NCBI GenBank assembly: GCA_030549775.1
Contig: CM060174.1
Location: 5,771,391-5,835,390 of the forward strand
DNA from: Tamarix chinensis
Lineage: Eukaryota; Streptophyta; Magnoliopsida; Caryophyllales; Tamaricaceae
DNA: 64,000 bases
Direction of reading: 5' to 3'
In this document: piece after piece, positions 35,245-47,608 of the stretch
Layout of the letters: each line of letters opens with the position of its first letter
Numbering within the stretch: position 1 is the stretch's first letter
The notes under the pieces: generated by a model
Database searches by the model: none
What the model saw: the letters and a program-made list of their open reading frames with translations, nothing else
Told to the model about the DNA's origin: nothing
Translations under genes and position numbers: made by a program

Positions 35245-37850
35245 ATGTGGTCTTGGGGTGGTGTTCCGGAGAACGCGATACAAGTCAACACTAAGGAAAT
35301 AATGGAATTTGAGGTTTGCAATAATCGCATTGATAATTCAAAGACGCCGCTCGCTGGAATCGTTGAGGCGTTTGAAGAGTTGGCGGAGATTGTGCAGAAT
35401 TGTGGGGAGGATCTGAATTTAAAAAAGTTCGTTGATGCTTGTGTTTTGGTTTCCGTTCTCTTTGATTCCTTAGGGATCGCTTTCAAATTCGCTGAAATGG
35501 AATATTGTGCCAAGGTATTATAATTTCTTCTCCCTTCTGGTTTTAGGTTTTTGAATCTGTTCTCTTCATTTCTGTTTTCCTATGTTGTTTACTGTTTTGG
35601 ATTGACCTTGGAGTCGATCTTCAGGATATTATGGCTATCAGACGTTATAATAAGGATCGGTTTGTAGATTTCGGTGAAACGGTTTTTACTTAAACTTAAT
35701 TGTACGATTATACGTTTGTTTGGCTTTGATTAAAAAATGATGGTGGATCATGTTTTATTGTTTGTCAATCGTATATCAGAATTTTGAATAGATGAAATGT
35801 TCGCGAGAACTAAACTTAAGAAGAGAGGAATTATTGCTGTTTGAGAACAATTATCATGACAGTATTGCAAATTGGGGGTAGGAGATGCTTTGAACTATGG
35901 TAATGTGTGCGTTATGTATGCAATATTTGTGAATTAGAAGGGATTAAGGAATGGAAAATAAAAACAGCGTAAGGAGAGTATCAGACAGAAAAGAATGAAT
36001 TCATGGAGAATAGAGGATTATCGAAGACGGGCTTAGGATTTGATGGTCTTTAACAATTCTCAGACGCGCTATCGTAACCAACAGCATTGAACAGTGGAAG
36101 ATGATCTTTTGTAAGCCAATCACCACAATTTGTGTTATTGGCATGTGTCCTGTCACCTGTGTGAATACCAGAAGTTGTATGCCCTGAGGCCAAATGACTG
36201 GCAATTACTATCTAGAACTCCGCCCGTGCCTGATTCGGGTCAGTGCAACTTGTCTGCACTTATATAGTCAGAGGTTTTAGGTTTCCTTTTCACCACATTC
36301 ATAATGGGGATGTGGGGCTATATTTATCAAGTTTGCATGAATTGAAAAGGTCTTCACTAGGTATCCTCATGCTATTATATAGCACAACAGTATGTTCTTC
36401 ATCAATATGTTGACCTAGTATTTTCTGATTTCATGCGCTAATTAATTTTTCGGTTGATCAGGTACGTGGTCTCACTGAAGCATCAAAGAATTACACTACC
36501 CTGCATCAAATACTTGATATTGATATCAAAAACGACACAGTGAAATGTCCTGGAAGCCTTTCCCGTAACTTGCGCAGAGTTAGGCAGGGTCTTGACCTCA
36601 TCAGAGCATTATTTGAACAATTTGTGTCAACTGAGTATGTTGATCGCTTCTTCTTTGTTGTTCTTTTCTGTCCTTCTCATACATTGACTGTGCATTGTTG
36701 ATTATCAAAGCTGGATAAAGTGCCGTTGGCTCTCATTTCCTCCATACTTCTTTGTGAACTATGTTACCATTTTCTCTCTAGTCTTAACTGATATTATAGT
36801 GAACAAAATACTAAGAATGTATAGGGATGCGGTAAAAATAAGCAGAAAAGGCACATTCATTGATCATGTGTTTAATGTTTGGTACCAACTACTAGTAGTA
36901 AGTTGTTTGAAGCGTGTGAAGTTAATGTTCATATAGAAATGTGAAACACCTTCCCTTGTTTATTTGGAGATCATTTGTAGTAGCTTCTCATTTTGAATCC
37001 TGATATTTTCAGTGAGTATTCTTTGAGAGAAGCGGCTTCATCAGCTTATGCACAGACCTGCGCACCATACCACTCATGGGCTATCAGGGCTGCTGTTTCT
37101 GCCGGAATGTATGCCCTTCCAACCAGGGATCAACTTCTCCTGAGACTTAATGAAACGGGTAGGTTGACATTTACTTTATGAATAGACCCAGTTTTGTTGC
37201 TATTCTTCTGCCAAGGATTGTCAATGCGCATGAGTGGAAGGTGGGTTAAGCTATAAGAACTAAGAAGCCTATAACAATATCAAATTCCAGAAGCTTTGGT
37301 GAAATACTTCATCTAGAAAAAGTGAAAATGATGAATGAATAAATTATGATTTTTGTATTCAGCAGAGGGAGAAGTTTGCTTCTATTCATCCCATAATTCT
37401 TATTATTATTACATCATTTCTACTGTAGTCATGACATTTTATCTTGTCTGGACTCTCCATATATGTTATTAAGTGGCTATATCTTATTCAAGCTGAAACA
37501 CATGGATTTTGGTCGCCAAATCCTTTAGTTGATGGAATTTGTGAGCCTTAATATGGCTTTAGTTGGACACATACAGCCTTAAGTTGTGAGCCTTTATCGG
37601 CAACGCTGCTTCAATGGTCTTAGATATAATGCCGTTGATGGACGATTCTTATTCAACCCATCTGCTATGAAATTCTATCAAAGTCAGCCAGGTATTATGA
37701 TTAGTTCTGTCTAACCTCGTATGTATTTATGATGTCATTGCAGATCAATCCGCAGAGAAGAGGATGAGAAGGTATACGAAGGCATCGCTTCCTATTATAC
37801 AGTACATCGATAAGCTTTATATATCAAGGAATGTAACCTTAGACTGGTAA
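35245..37850 (+). CDS. ACD11: ACD11-like glycolipid-transfer (GLTP) family protein
   Basis: Predicted sphingolipid/phospholipid transfer protein. ACD11 of Arabidopsis moves ceramide-1-phosphate between membranes, and its loss triggers programmed cell death. Exons: 35245-35514, 36462-36634, 37013-37158, 37744-37850; GT/AG introns of 947, 378 and 585 bp, 696 bp coding, 231 residues, no signal peptide. Start chosen at MWSWGG because upstream in-frame residues look like 5' leader. Family landmarks: IAFKFAEMEYCAK (78-90), SRNLRRVRQGLD (124-135), APYHSWAIR (165-173), MYALPT and the C-terminal DW. Headgroup-site residues known from ACD11 (D60, K64, R99, R103, H143) correspond to E86, K90, R125, R129 and H168, so the Asp is conservatively changed to Glu. 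About 25 residues longer than ACD11 at the N-terminus. It may be a paralogue rather than the ACD11 orthologue. Confidence 0.9.
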
Positions 37851-38324
37851 CTCACCTTGTCGCGTCGTCGGCATGATTAGATAGCGAGTGTTGTTTAGGC
37901 AACATCAACTCCACGCCCGATTTCACTAGCAGGCTACGTTAGTTAGGATTATGTTTTAGATTTGTGTACAGCATTCATCTCTCAATTCTTTCTGATTTAT
38001 GTCACCCAACTGCATTCCGGGTGAGGTTTGATTAACTTCATTTATTCCGTGGACAAGATATCATAAAAAATGTTGATGAACTGTGGACAACTTAGCCATT
38101 TATCATTCAGCTGAGTGAGGTGATAAGCGATGTACATACGCCTGTTAAATATATGTAATTCTTTCGCTTGCGTTTTTTCTCTTCCGAAAGTTAATGAGAA
38201 TCTTAGTTTTTCGTTAACTGTTAGATTGATTAGAATTGGAAGATATGGCGTCCCTTCTGACCCTGAGGCAAAGAACTAGTCATCATTTGTCTGATTACCG
38301 ATGTTATTTTTGTTTTTCCGTTTA
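37851..38324 (+). other. 3' flank of the ACD11-like gene
   Basis: Likely holds the 3' untranslated region. No other gene seen. The duplicated unit begins right after it. Confidence 0.5.
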
Positions 38325-39620
38325 TAGTTATAACCCCCCCCCCCCGACCCCCTGTCCACGGATCCCTTGCATGTTTTACCCTAAATATATTAAGACTAAG
38401 CTTTTTGCAATGATACCCTTTCATGAGGAGATCCTCAACAGCGAGGTTTGTGTACGATCGCAACGTGCGTAATCTCCTGCATGGGCCAGTCAACGGTTGG
38501 AGCGTACATAAACTGTGCACTTTCTAGGTGGAGGAAAATGTTTCCCCAGTGTATTGCATTTTTAGTTGTTTCTTTCTTTTTCTCCTTAAACAGAGCCTCA
38601 ACAAAGTGATAATACCTCTGTCGCTGTTCATACTAAGCACGCTTCCAACCGTAATATTTTAATATTTTTATTAAATTTATGTTTTTTTAGTAAAAATAAA
38701 TAAATTAAATTAAATGATAAATCACAACCATCAGCAATTTTCTGATAAGAGCATCTTTAACAGTAAATATTTATAGATTATTATGCCCTCCAAAACTAAA
38801 ATATATCGATTGATTCAATTTTTAACACACAATCAGTTTTATTTCTACAGCAATAATCTTAAATATAATAGTGAAATATAGTATTTTTATTAATCTATAT
38901 CCTCTCTCTCTCTCTCTTGCTTATTCTTTTTTGCCTGGGGTAATTTATTGCCTCGGGAACAAGTTTTTGATCTTTTTGATTAATAATCAATTTTGGTCAT
39001 TTGTTGTGGATGTTCTATGATACAGGTTAGATCCTAAAAAAGCACAAGCCAACCAGAAAACTTAAGAAGCCTAAGAAATTGGACAACTTAATCCATTGGA
39101 AAAAAGGAATCTAATATTTTAGAATCATTAAATATTGTCTTGTATTAGCAATTTTGATAGAAAAAATAGAGATATTACACCAAATATCCATGTGCAATAA
39201 CAAATCTATCAATTTCCTTAGTCTATCAGAAAAGATTACAGATATTATCCTTCCATTAATTTTTTCAATTATTTACATGATGGGGCAGTTAATTATCTAA
39301 ATCTTAAATGAATTATTAGCATATATTACCGAAAATACCATTGAACGCCCTCCCATCCAATTAATAAATCTTAATATTATGAGGTTAATTGAAGTGAATT
39401 AACTTATTCATTTTCATTCACTTTATTTAAATATAAAAAAACAAAATATATAAGTTAATGAATGTTAAATTTTACACTTTCATCCATCCCAGTTCTTATA
39501 TTTCAATTTAGAGATAGCAGAGTGAATATTTTTTATTTAATTAAAAAAATACCCTTCTCTAATATATATATATATATTAGAAGGAAATTTGGATATAGGT
39601 ATTAATTATTTTTTTTAACC
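38325..39620. repeat. Direct duplication, copy A (about 1.3 kb)
   Basis: From 'ttatagttataac' plus a C-run, 'cacggatcccttgcatgtt', through a conserved block 'catgaggagatcctcaac', a (CT)n run (38902-38919) and AT-rich sequence to 'gaaatttggatata'. The same sequence in the same order occurs at 40755-40821 and 48004-49500, interrupted by the chromovirus. Nature unknown; no coding domain. A short frame (HSLCTLQPLTGPCRRLRTL on the minus strand) is shared with copy B, but broken there. Confidence 0.85.
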
Positions 39621-40754
39621 TTTATTCACCTTAAACTAAATAAATTAAAATAATATTTACTCTAATTTATCTAAATTAAATTAATTTTTTCAAATAGTAC
39701 TATAAAATATTCATATAAATTTTCTTTAATTTTTAATATTTATTTTCGTCCTTCCAAAACCATGCTAGTCTATTTTTAATATCTATGCTTCTTCATACTC
39801 CCTCCCATGTCCTTAGTCCTCTTCAGTTTCAACATCTTCATTATTGGTATTTGGTGCCATAAAAAACCATCACCCTACTTTCTCCATTATCTCTCCCATA
39901 CCTTTAGGCTCCGTTTGGTTTGTAGAAAGTTAAGTGGAAAGGAAAATATAGAGGAAAGAAAATTAAAGGAAAGAAAATAAAAGAAATTAATTTTCTTTTC
40001 TTTGTTTGGTTGTTGGAGAAAATTTGTGGAAAATTAAAATCTTAGAAAATATTTTTAGTGGTTGGTGTATAGAAAAAAAAATTATGAGAAAACATGAATG
40101 TTATTATTTTAATTTTTTTATATATTTAATAAATTAAAATATTATATTGATATATAAAATTTTTCATAAAGTCTATAATAAAATTATAAAAATTCTATAA
40201 ACTCAATACTAATTCTAAATTTTATCAAAAAAATTCTAAAATAATACATGCATAACTAAGAATAATTTTTTTAAAAATATACGTACAATATTAATAAAAT
40301 TCGAAAATTCCTATTAATAAGAGATAAAGTAAGTAAAAATAAAATACAATAAATCATACTACTTTACTTACCAATGTAAGAATTTAAAAACCAAAACTAA
40401 TGCAAACCAAGAAAGCATCTAAACATTAATATGTCAAGATCGGCACACATAGTATTTTTTTTATTTTATAAATATCTAAAAAGGGATTATATTAAAAATA
40501 TAATTTCAACTAAATTAAATTTTGCCTCAAATAATAAATAAAGTACGTAAAAATTATACACACACACACATTTAAATTTATTTATATACAATTATATACA
40601 AAATAAAAAATTATAAAAAAATGTATAAATATTTTTCTTTGGATGGGATATTATTTGTATTTGTCGGATCAGATATTTGATTTGAAAAAAAAAATGGATC
40701 GGTTATTTGCTTTTTTCGGAGTGGATCGCTTCGGATATCGGATAACATAAATAG
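39621..40754. other. AT-rich spacer, possible MITE start
   Basis: 'GGCTCCGTTTGGTTTGTAGA' at 39909 is a terminus style shared by many plant MITEs and is followed by purine-rich DNA (gaaaggaaaa). The second terminus was not identified. The rest is AT-rich without genes. Confidence 0.35.
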
Positions 40755-40821
40755 TTATAGCTATAAACCCCCCTGCCCTACCTGCCCTATCTACGGATCC
40801 CTTGCATGTTTTACCCTAATT
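40755..40821. repeat. Direct duplication, copy B, left part
   Basis: 'agttatagctataaaccccc' to 'gcatgttttaccctaat' matches 38325-38390 and stops exactly where the chromovirus LTR begins. The copy resumes at 48004. Confidence 0.85.
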
Positions 40822-41223
40822 TGATATAGAACACCAATTCCAGGATTATAGAGGATCGAGAAGCTGCACTTATCAAACAGTAGGAGGGCTTGGGTGAGAG
40901 AAAGGTCTTCGAACTGTAAGAACCAAGGAGAAAAATTCAGAGAACAGAGAATAGAGAGGAATTAGTCAAAATTTATATTATCCCCGATCATCCTTACATT
41001 CTCATCATATATAGAATAGATTCCCCTCTAACTATTTTAGAATTAAAGGAAATTTAAAATTAAAAATGAAAATACAACGACTATAACATAAAGGAGAGAG
41101 AAAGGGAGTATTTATGGTCATTGCTAATGATTCCTGCTGAGCTTCCATTGAGTGTATGATGGGCTTGCACTTGCTTCTTCTGGCTGGACTTCTTCTAACT
41201 AGGCTTGCATGTATCCTGCATCA
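40822..41223 (-). repeat. Chromovirus 3' LTR (402 bp)
   Basis: Plus strand TGATATAGAACACC to CCTGCATCA. It aligns over its length with 47609-48003. Confidence 0.93.
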
Positions 41224-41347
41224 ATCCTTCCCCCTTAAGAGCTAACTTGTCCTCAACCCTAGAAGTGAGGAAATTCCGTATCCTGCATCAATCCTTCCCC
41301 CTTAAGAGCTAACTTGTCCTCAACCCTAGAAGTGAGGAAATTTCTTC
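41214..41347 (-). repeat. Tandem duplication of LTR end plus polypurine tract (67-bp unit)
   Basis: 'tatcctgcatcaatccttcc ... gaaattcc' at 41213-41279 is followed at once by a second copy from 41280. The unit spans the last bases of the LTR and the minus-strand polypurine tract AAGGGGGAAGG, so there are two tracts. Confidence 0.85.
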
Positions 41348-41480
41348 ATGAACTCATAAAGGAATTCCCATGTTGCATCTTTAACAGGTTGACCCTTCCA
41401 CTTGACCAAGACCTGTGTAGCTGCTCTACCGTTGTGATTAACCATACCTCAATCCAAAATCTCTTCTGGTTCAAGATTTG
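41346..41480 (-). pseudogene. Chromodomain of the chromovirus integrase
   Basis: The minus strand reads EEILD, a stop, GMVNHNGRAATQVLVKWKGQ and PVKDATWEF, the typical chromodomain pattern 'il..R......vLVKWkg.p..daTWE'. In chromoviruses this domain directs integration to marked chromatin. The Arg/Gln position is a TGA stop. Confidence 0.8.
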
Positions 41481-41559
41481 TTGAACTATCAATGGAATTG
41501 GAAGGAAGCTAATTCGAAACACGGGCAGAGCCCATGTGTTTCTTGAGATGAAAAACATG

Positions 41560-42609
41560 GAAGGTAGGGTGGATTTGGCAACCTTGGGGTAAGGCCAACA
41601 AGTATGCTACTTCTCCCACCCTAGAGATAATTATATAGGGACCAAAGTATAGTGGGGCAAGTTTGTTATTTGGTTGGAAAGCTACTACTGACTGCTTGTA
41701 AGGCTGGAGCTTATGATAAACATAATCACCAATCTGAAACTATATATCTGACCTATGTTTATCGGCTAACTATTTGATATGATGTTGAGCCCTGTCAATG
41801 TGGAAATTTAGAAGCTTAATCATTTCCTCCCTTTTTTGTAGGCTACGGTCCACCAAATCAATCTTAGAATCTCTAGGTAAGTAAGGCAAGAGCACTGATG
41901 GTGGTTGCCCATAGACAATCTCAAAAGGTGTGGATTATGTGGTGGAATGAAATGAAGTATTATACCACCATTCTACAAGTGGTAACCACTTAGACCAGGT
42001 GTGAGGAGCATCACAACACATACACCTAAGATAGGTCTCAAGATATCTGTTGACCACCTCCGTTTGACCATCTGTTTGTGGATGGTAAGCAGTAGAGAAC
42101 TATAGTTGCACCCCTTATAGCCGAAAAAACTCCTGCAAAAACTGATTAAGAAAAATAGTGTCTCAGTCACTTATGATGGTATTAGAGAGGCCATGGATTT
42201 TCAAAATATTGTCAAGGAAGGCTTGGGAAACACTGGAGACAGTGTAAGGGTGAGAAAGAGGAATAAAATGAATTTCCTTACTCAGTCTATCCACCACAAC
42301 CATTATTACTGATTTGCCATAGGAAGGTGGTAATCCCTCTATGAAATCCATAGATATATCTGTCCATATCATGGTTGATATAGGGAGGGGCTAAAGGAGT
42401 CCGGGGGATACAGCTGCATCATAGTTGCATCTTTGGCAAGTCACACATTCCCTTATATAAGCTTGGACATCTTTATGCATTCCCTTCCAGTAAAATAAAC
42501 TCTTAAGTCTTTGGAGTATAACATCTCTACCTAAGTGCCTTCCCATTGGTGAATTGTGCATCCAATCAAGCAAATTTCTTCTTAGATTACTATCATTACC
42601 AACCACCAA
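41560..42609 (-). pseudogene. Chromovirus integrase
   Basis: The minus strand shows the HHCC zinc-binding part (GRDVILQRLKSLFYWKGMHK to CVTCQRCNYD, 42540-42420), the core starting TDISMDFIEGLPPSYGKS with VVVDRLSKEIHF (42370-42260), SDQDTIFLNQF and [20 protein letters not shown] (42180-42040), then HVFHLKKHMG near 41550. Several stops and frame changes. Confidence 0.88.
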
Positions 42610-42739
42610 CTTATTATGCCTCCTAAGCTGAGCCCTATCCGAAATGTAATGATTATGAGAGTTGGGATTAGACTAAAGGTATGTTATTATGCGTGCTAGG
42701 TATGGATCAGTTTGCCAACTTTTTTGTAAATGCTAGAGT

Positions 42740-44080
42740 AGGTCACTCTAGATCAAGTGTAGAGCATTCACCAAAATTTCAGCACCTTGCACCCTAGAAA
42801 GGGCATCTGTAGTTGTATTTTCACTACCCTGCTTATATTGGATTTCATAGTCAAATTAAGAAGTTTGGCTAACCATGCCTGTTGAAAGGGAGTTGTGATG
42901 CGTTTCTCAAGAAGATATTTCAATCTCCTTTGATCTATCTTGATGATGAAGTGGCTGCCACGGAGATAGTGTTTCTATTTTTGCACGGCAAAAATGATTG
43001 CTAACAGCTATTTCTCATATACAGATAGATGTTGGTGTTTTGGACCAAGTGCCTTGCTTATAAAAGCTAAGGGATGATGGTCTTCCATTAACACTGCCCC
43101 TATACCCTATGAAGATGCATCCGTCTCCATAACAAAAGTACGGGAAAAGTTGGGAAGGGCTAAGACATGGGTAGTGACCTAGCTTGTTGCAACTGCTGGA
43201 GGGCAGAGGTGGCTGCTTCTGTCCAATGGAAGTTATCTTTCTTTAGAAGTTGTGTTAGGGGCTTGGCTAGTTGACCATACCCTTTTACAAACCTTTTATA
43301 GTACCCAGTGAAGCCTAAGAAACCTCTGAGTTGTTTAACTATATGTGGTATAGGCTATTGCAACACTGCTGAGATTTTTAAGGGATCGGTTTCAATGCCT
43401 TCCTTTGATATAAGGTGTCTTAGGTATTCCACATTAGGGACTGCGAAGAAACACTTTCTTTTCTTTGCACACAACTGGTGGTGCCTCATCAAAAGGAACA
43501 TAGCCTCAAGGTGCAGGATGTGGTCGTCCAGTGTGGGACTATATATTAAAATGTCATCGAAGAAAACCAATACAAACCTCCTTAAGTAAGGTCTTAAAAC
43601 TGAATTCATGAGGTATTGGAATGTGGAAGGAGCATTTTTTAAGCCAAATGGCATGACCAAGTATTCATAATGACCACTATGAATCTTAAAAGCAGTTTTG
43701 TAGATGTCACATGGGTGCATTGTCACTTGGTGATAACTAGCTCTGAGGTCTATCTTAGAATAAACTGATGAACATCCCAATTCATCCATCAAGTTCTCAA
43801 CAAGTGGTATGGGAAACCTATCTCTCACCGTACTTCTATTCAAATCCCTATAATCAACACATAACCTCCATGTATTGTCCTTTTTCCCTACCAACACAAC
43901 TGGTGAGGCATATGGGCTTGAGCTATATTGTATCACACCTTGATCTAGCATATCATTGATCAAGGTATCTATAATGTCTTTCTGGTGGGTTGCATACCTA
44001 TAAGGATGCTTGTTCACTGGGTTGGAACCTTGTAACAACGGTATCTTATGGTCAAACCCTTCTCTTCAAGGGGCAAGCCC
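42740..44080 (-). pseudogene. Chromovirus reverse transcriptase and RNase H
   Basis: An open stretch of 227 codons (44038-43355) carries the RT signatures ASPVVLVGKKDNTWRLCVDY, FPIPLVENLMDEL, SKIDLRASYHQV, the catalytic FFDDILIYS (YxDD-type motif with Phe) and VEYLRHLISKEGI. RNase H continues down to about 42750 with frequent stops. An upstream frameshift near 44040 separates it from its linker. Confidence 0.92.
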
Positions 44081-44312
44081 TTAGGCTCCTCAAACAAATC
44101 ACCAAATTCAATAAGCAATTTAAGTAAATAAGGGTACTGAGAGAGAGTATCTCCTTGAGCATGAGTGGTCAAGGAGTGTAAGGTCAAAGATTGACCTTCC
44201 TCTCATGCTGGAACAATATACAAAAGGGACAGTTGCGCTTCAGAGTTAAGTGCTTGTGTTGTTGACTGTATTTTGCATATTCTAGAGGGGGAACCTCTAA
44301 GAACATGCCTCT

Positions 44313-46055
44313 TTGATGAGTTCATATTTTGACACATTTTATACCCTTACAATCTTAGTTTTTGATAGTTTATTTAACTAATATAGGGGAATAGTTATTG
44401 TTTTATGCTTAAGTGGTAAAAATTACATAAATATTATTATTTGAGCTAAAATGATATAAATTAAGTAAATTTAGAATAAAATATTATTTATTAATATTTA
44501 TTGAATTTTATTTTGCAGGTTTTTTTTTAAATTGGTGTGGCTGTAACCGGCACGCACTTTAAACCCTCTTGTTGTCAATTGTAGCACTAGAAAATAAGGG
44601 TATTGTTCTAGCCAGAGATTGAGAGGGCTCACCTCTATCTAACTAGCTTAAACTAAAATAAAAATAAAAATACTAAATAGTGTAAAATAAATAAATAAAC
44701 AAGAAAAATACTAATGGGGGTTTATCAAAATATAAATAAAAGGAGTAAAAATAATAAAGTAAACTAATAAGAATAAAAATAATGAGAAACCCGCAGATAT
44801 GAGAAATATGTTAGGGAAATAAAAATTCACCATTAGATTAGGCCATAAGATAATATTTATTTCTAAGTCAATATTTAATCGTGAGAATAAGATCGACCAA
44901 TTTGTACATCAAACGCAAGTCCATACACCTTATAGTACTTCCCTTAATTAATTAATACGACCACGTGCCAATATTAACTCTATTAAATACTAGCAGTATA
45001 GCAGCAACAAGCGACTCCTATATTTAACTAGATTTAATGCATTAAGTGTAAGTGAAAGGTTGTCAATCTAAGTACCCAGACTAGTACAAAACATATGTCT
45101 AGCTGTATTTCCTTTCCTTAACCCACACGTATTGAAACGTTTTACCACTTTGGTTAGAATCAAAAAACTATTAGGTGAATTGTTATATAACCTAGCTTCA
45201 ATTTATACATATAGATTCTAGTATATTTAGATGGCCACCTCACAGGAAAAAAATCCTACATACTATCACTTATGAGGAACCAGAACAAAGCATGCACCAA
45301 ATAAACTATACTTAACAGAATTATATATATAAACGATAGCAATTAACATAGAGTCAAGAAACAATCTTACGAAACAAAGAAAATAAAATTATAATTTAAA
45401 TCCTAATCCAGGGTTTTAATTTATTCCCTAACAATAAATAATTAGTCAGCCATAATTATAGAATTAATTACACAAAAATATATATCTAAAATATAAATTA
45501 AAAATAAGAGAAAGAAATAACCGGAATTAATTTTGAATAAAAGATTAAGAATTTATTCAGATAAAAATTAATTTTATCTAAAATAAATTCTACCGGTATA
45601 AATTATTCCTTTATTTCCTTCCTTCTCGGCCCCTTGATTTCTGTGCAGTTATTCTTTTCCTTTTTTTTATTCTCGTTGACGGCTGCTTCGTCGTTCGTGC
45701 AGTGCTGATGTGTCTGGCGGCTGCTCTGCACGCTTCGTCCTTTGCGGCTCTGCCGCACTCCTCATCCAAGCTTGTCCTCCTCTCTCTGTGGCACTGCCGC
45801 CTCTCTCTACTAGCCCGAGCCTGTATGAAGGCTCTGCCTTCCTTCTGTGGCTACCGCCTTTTTCTTTTCCTTGAGTCGGCTCCTTTTATGTTTGTCAGAG
45901 AGCCTTTCCACGTCAGCCCTCACACACCCGTCGTGCGGCTAACTATTTCGTGCCCTAGCAGCTCGTTTGGTTTTGTTTTGTTATAGGCCTTTGGGCCTTC
46001 GGCCTTCGGCCATTGGTCTAAAGGTCCAATTTATTTTTTTTCGTTTATTTTTAAA
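44313..46055. mobile_element. Nested insertion inside the chromovirus (about 1.7 kb), class unknown
   Basis: Chromovirus coding sequence stops after WDFNKLTMEF (near 46060) and resumes with KRHVLRGSPSRICK (near 44310). The sequence between begins TGATGAGTTCATATTTTGACACA on the plus strand, is AT-rich to 45600, pyrimidine-rich with CTG/GCC at 45640-45990, and ends in 'ggtccaatttatttt' plus poly(T)/poly(A). It looks like a solo LTR or a non-coding element. The open frame at 45702-45986 has no known domain. Confidence 0.6.
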
Positions 46056-46621
46056 AAAAAAAACTCCATGGTTAACTTATTGAAGTCCCATATTATAAGC
46101 CCTAGAGTCACCAGCCACTGTATACACACCACCATATCACAACATTCGAATGGCAACACCATTATATCTACCTGGAATGTTGTCCCTTGAAGCTTCCAAT
46201 TGAAATTCTTAGCTTGAGCCAATACTCTCAACTTGCTGCCATCATCCACAGCCACCAATAAGGGGTTAGAAGGTTCTAGTTTACATGCCAATTTGTGAGC
46301 AGCCTTAGTGTCTAAAAGGTTATGGGTACTACCACTGTCTATGAGAATGTACAAAGGCTTCCTATTGTGGTACCCAGTCACTCTCATCATTTGAAATCCT
46401 GTAGCTCCAGAGAGAACGTTGATAGATATTTGAGGTACTTCCATACATGGTGTAGCAGACGTATCTTCACCAACTTCCATTTCCTCTTTCCCAACTTCCT
46501 TATTGCCATCCTCATCCATTTCTAATAGAAAGAGTTGAGCCTTCTTGTGTTTGAGGTGGTGGCTTGGAGTGAAAGGTTCATCACAAAAGTAACATAAACC
46601 TTTAGCTCTCCTATCACTCAT
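46031..46621 (-). pseudogene. Chromovirus zinc knuckle and aspartic protease
   Basis: A 196-codon stretch with CYFCDEPFTPSHHLKHK (zinc-knuckle-like), then the protease signature YILIDSGSTHNLLDTK (active-site DSG) and WLVTLGLIIWDFNKLTMEF. The last residues (FFLKINEKK) come from the nested insertion. Confidence 0.88.
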
Positions 46622-47576
46622 TTCAGCTAAGGATAAGGGTTTGGATGTTTGGTTGGGTTTTTGTGGTATGGTTGGGTATGATGGTTTTGGTAATAGGGGT
46701 GAGGTAGATGCTTAAGGGTTGAAGGTTTTTTGGTCATTTTTGTGAGTGGATTGTGAATTGTTTTGAAGAGTGTTTCTGGGTAAAAATGATGGCTTATGAG
46801 GGTGCGTTGCTTCATATAGTTTAGCAAGGGTGTAAGCTTGTCTAACACTTTTAGGTTGAAACATCCGGACATGCATCTGAATATCAAATATGAGCCCTAT
46901 GATGAAACAACTGACCAAATAATCCTCGGGTAAATTAACTTGATTCGTTATAGTATCAAATGAGTCATGGTAAGCTCCTACTAACCCAGTTTGATGCAGA
47001 TTCTTAATTTCGGCCATAGGATCATCATAGAGATCACCAAATCTATCACAAATGATACGAACATATTCACCCCAGCTAGGCAATGTAGAAGTTAACTGTG
47101 ACTTAACAAATGCATGGTGCCACTGCAATGCCTTACCCTCCAAATAAATCACAACTAACTTTACCTTCACATCTTCAGGTGTATTATCGATCAAAAAAAT
47201 TGCTCACATCTGTAAACCCACTCTTTCACCCCTTCTCCAAAAAACTTGGGGAAATCAAATTTTGGTAATCTAGTAGCATAGGTGTATGAGTTATTAGGTT
47301 GTTCGACAAGATGAGCTACGTTACCTGTATTCTCTATGGCTGCAGGTATCGGTGCTAGAAGAGAAGGATTCACTAGTCTGGCTTCGCTGGTCTACCACTT
47401 GAATTTCCTAGTTGAGCCCCCACCCGATAAAGCTTATCCAATGTCTCCACCAACATCTGCTTCATTGAGTTTATGGCTTTGTTCAATTTATTATCCATGG
47501 CTGCCAGCTGCTGGTTGAAACTTTCCTCGAGATCCTTGATGGTGGTCTTTGAGCGGGTACCTTTTGTCATCTTCAA
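46622..47576 (-). pseudogene. Chromovirus gag
   Basis: The minus strand starts MKMTKGTRSKTTIKDLEESF with a coiled-coil-like helix and continues LPKFDFPKFFGEGVKEWVYR (47270-47200), LEGKALQWHHAF and YDDPMAEIKNLHQTG. Frame breaks near 47375, 47190 and 46710. This is the retrotransposon gag domain typical of plant gypsy elements. Confidence 0.85.
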
Positions 47577-47608
47577 TCACCAAGGAAGGACCTATGCTTT
47601 GATACTAG

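Noticed and set aside
35217..35513. 98-codon minus-strand frame
   Set aside because: Antisense shadow of ACD11-like exon 1.
38230..38520. 96-codon minus-strand frame conserved in the duplicated unit
   Set aside because: The shared stretch is short, and its frame is broken in copy B by stops, so conservation reflects recent duplication.
45702..45986. 94-codon frame rich in Leu, Ser and Ala
   Set aside because: Lies in the pyrimidine-rich part of the nested insertion and has no known domain.
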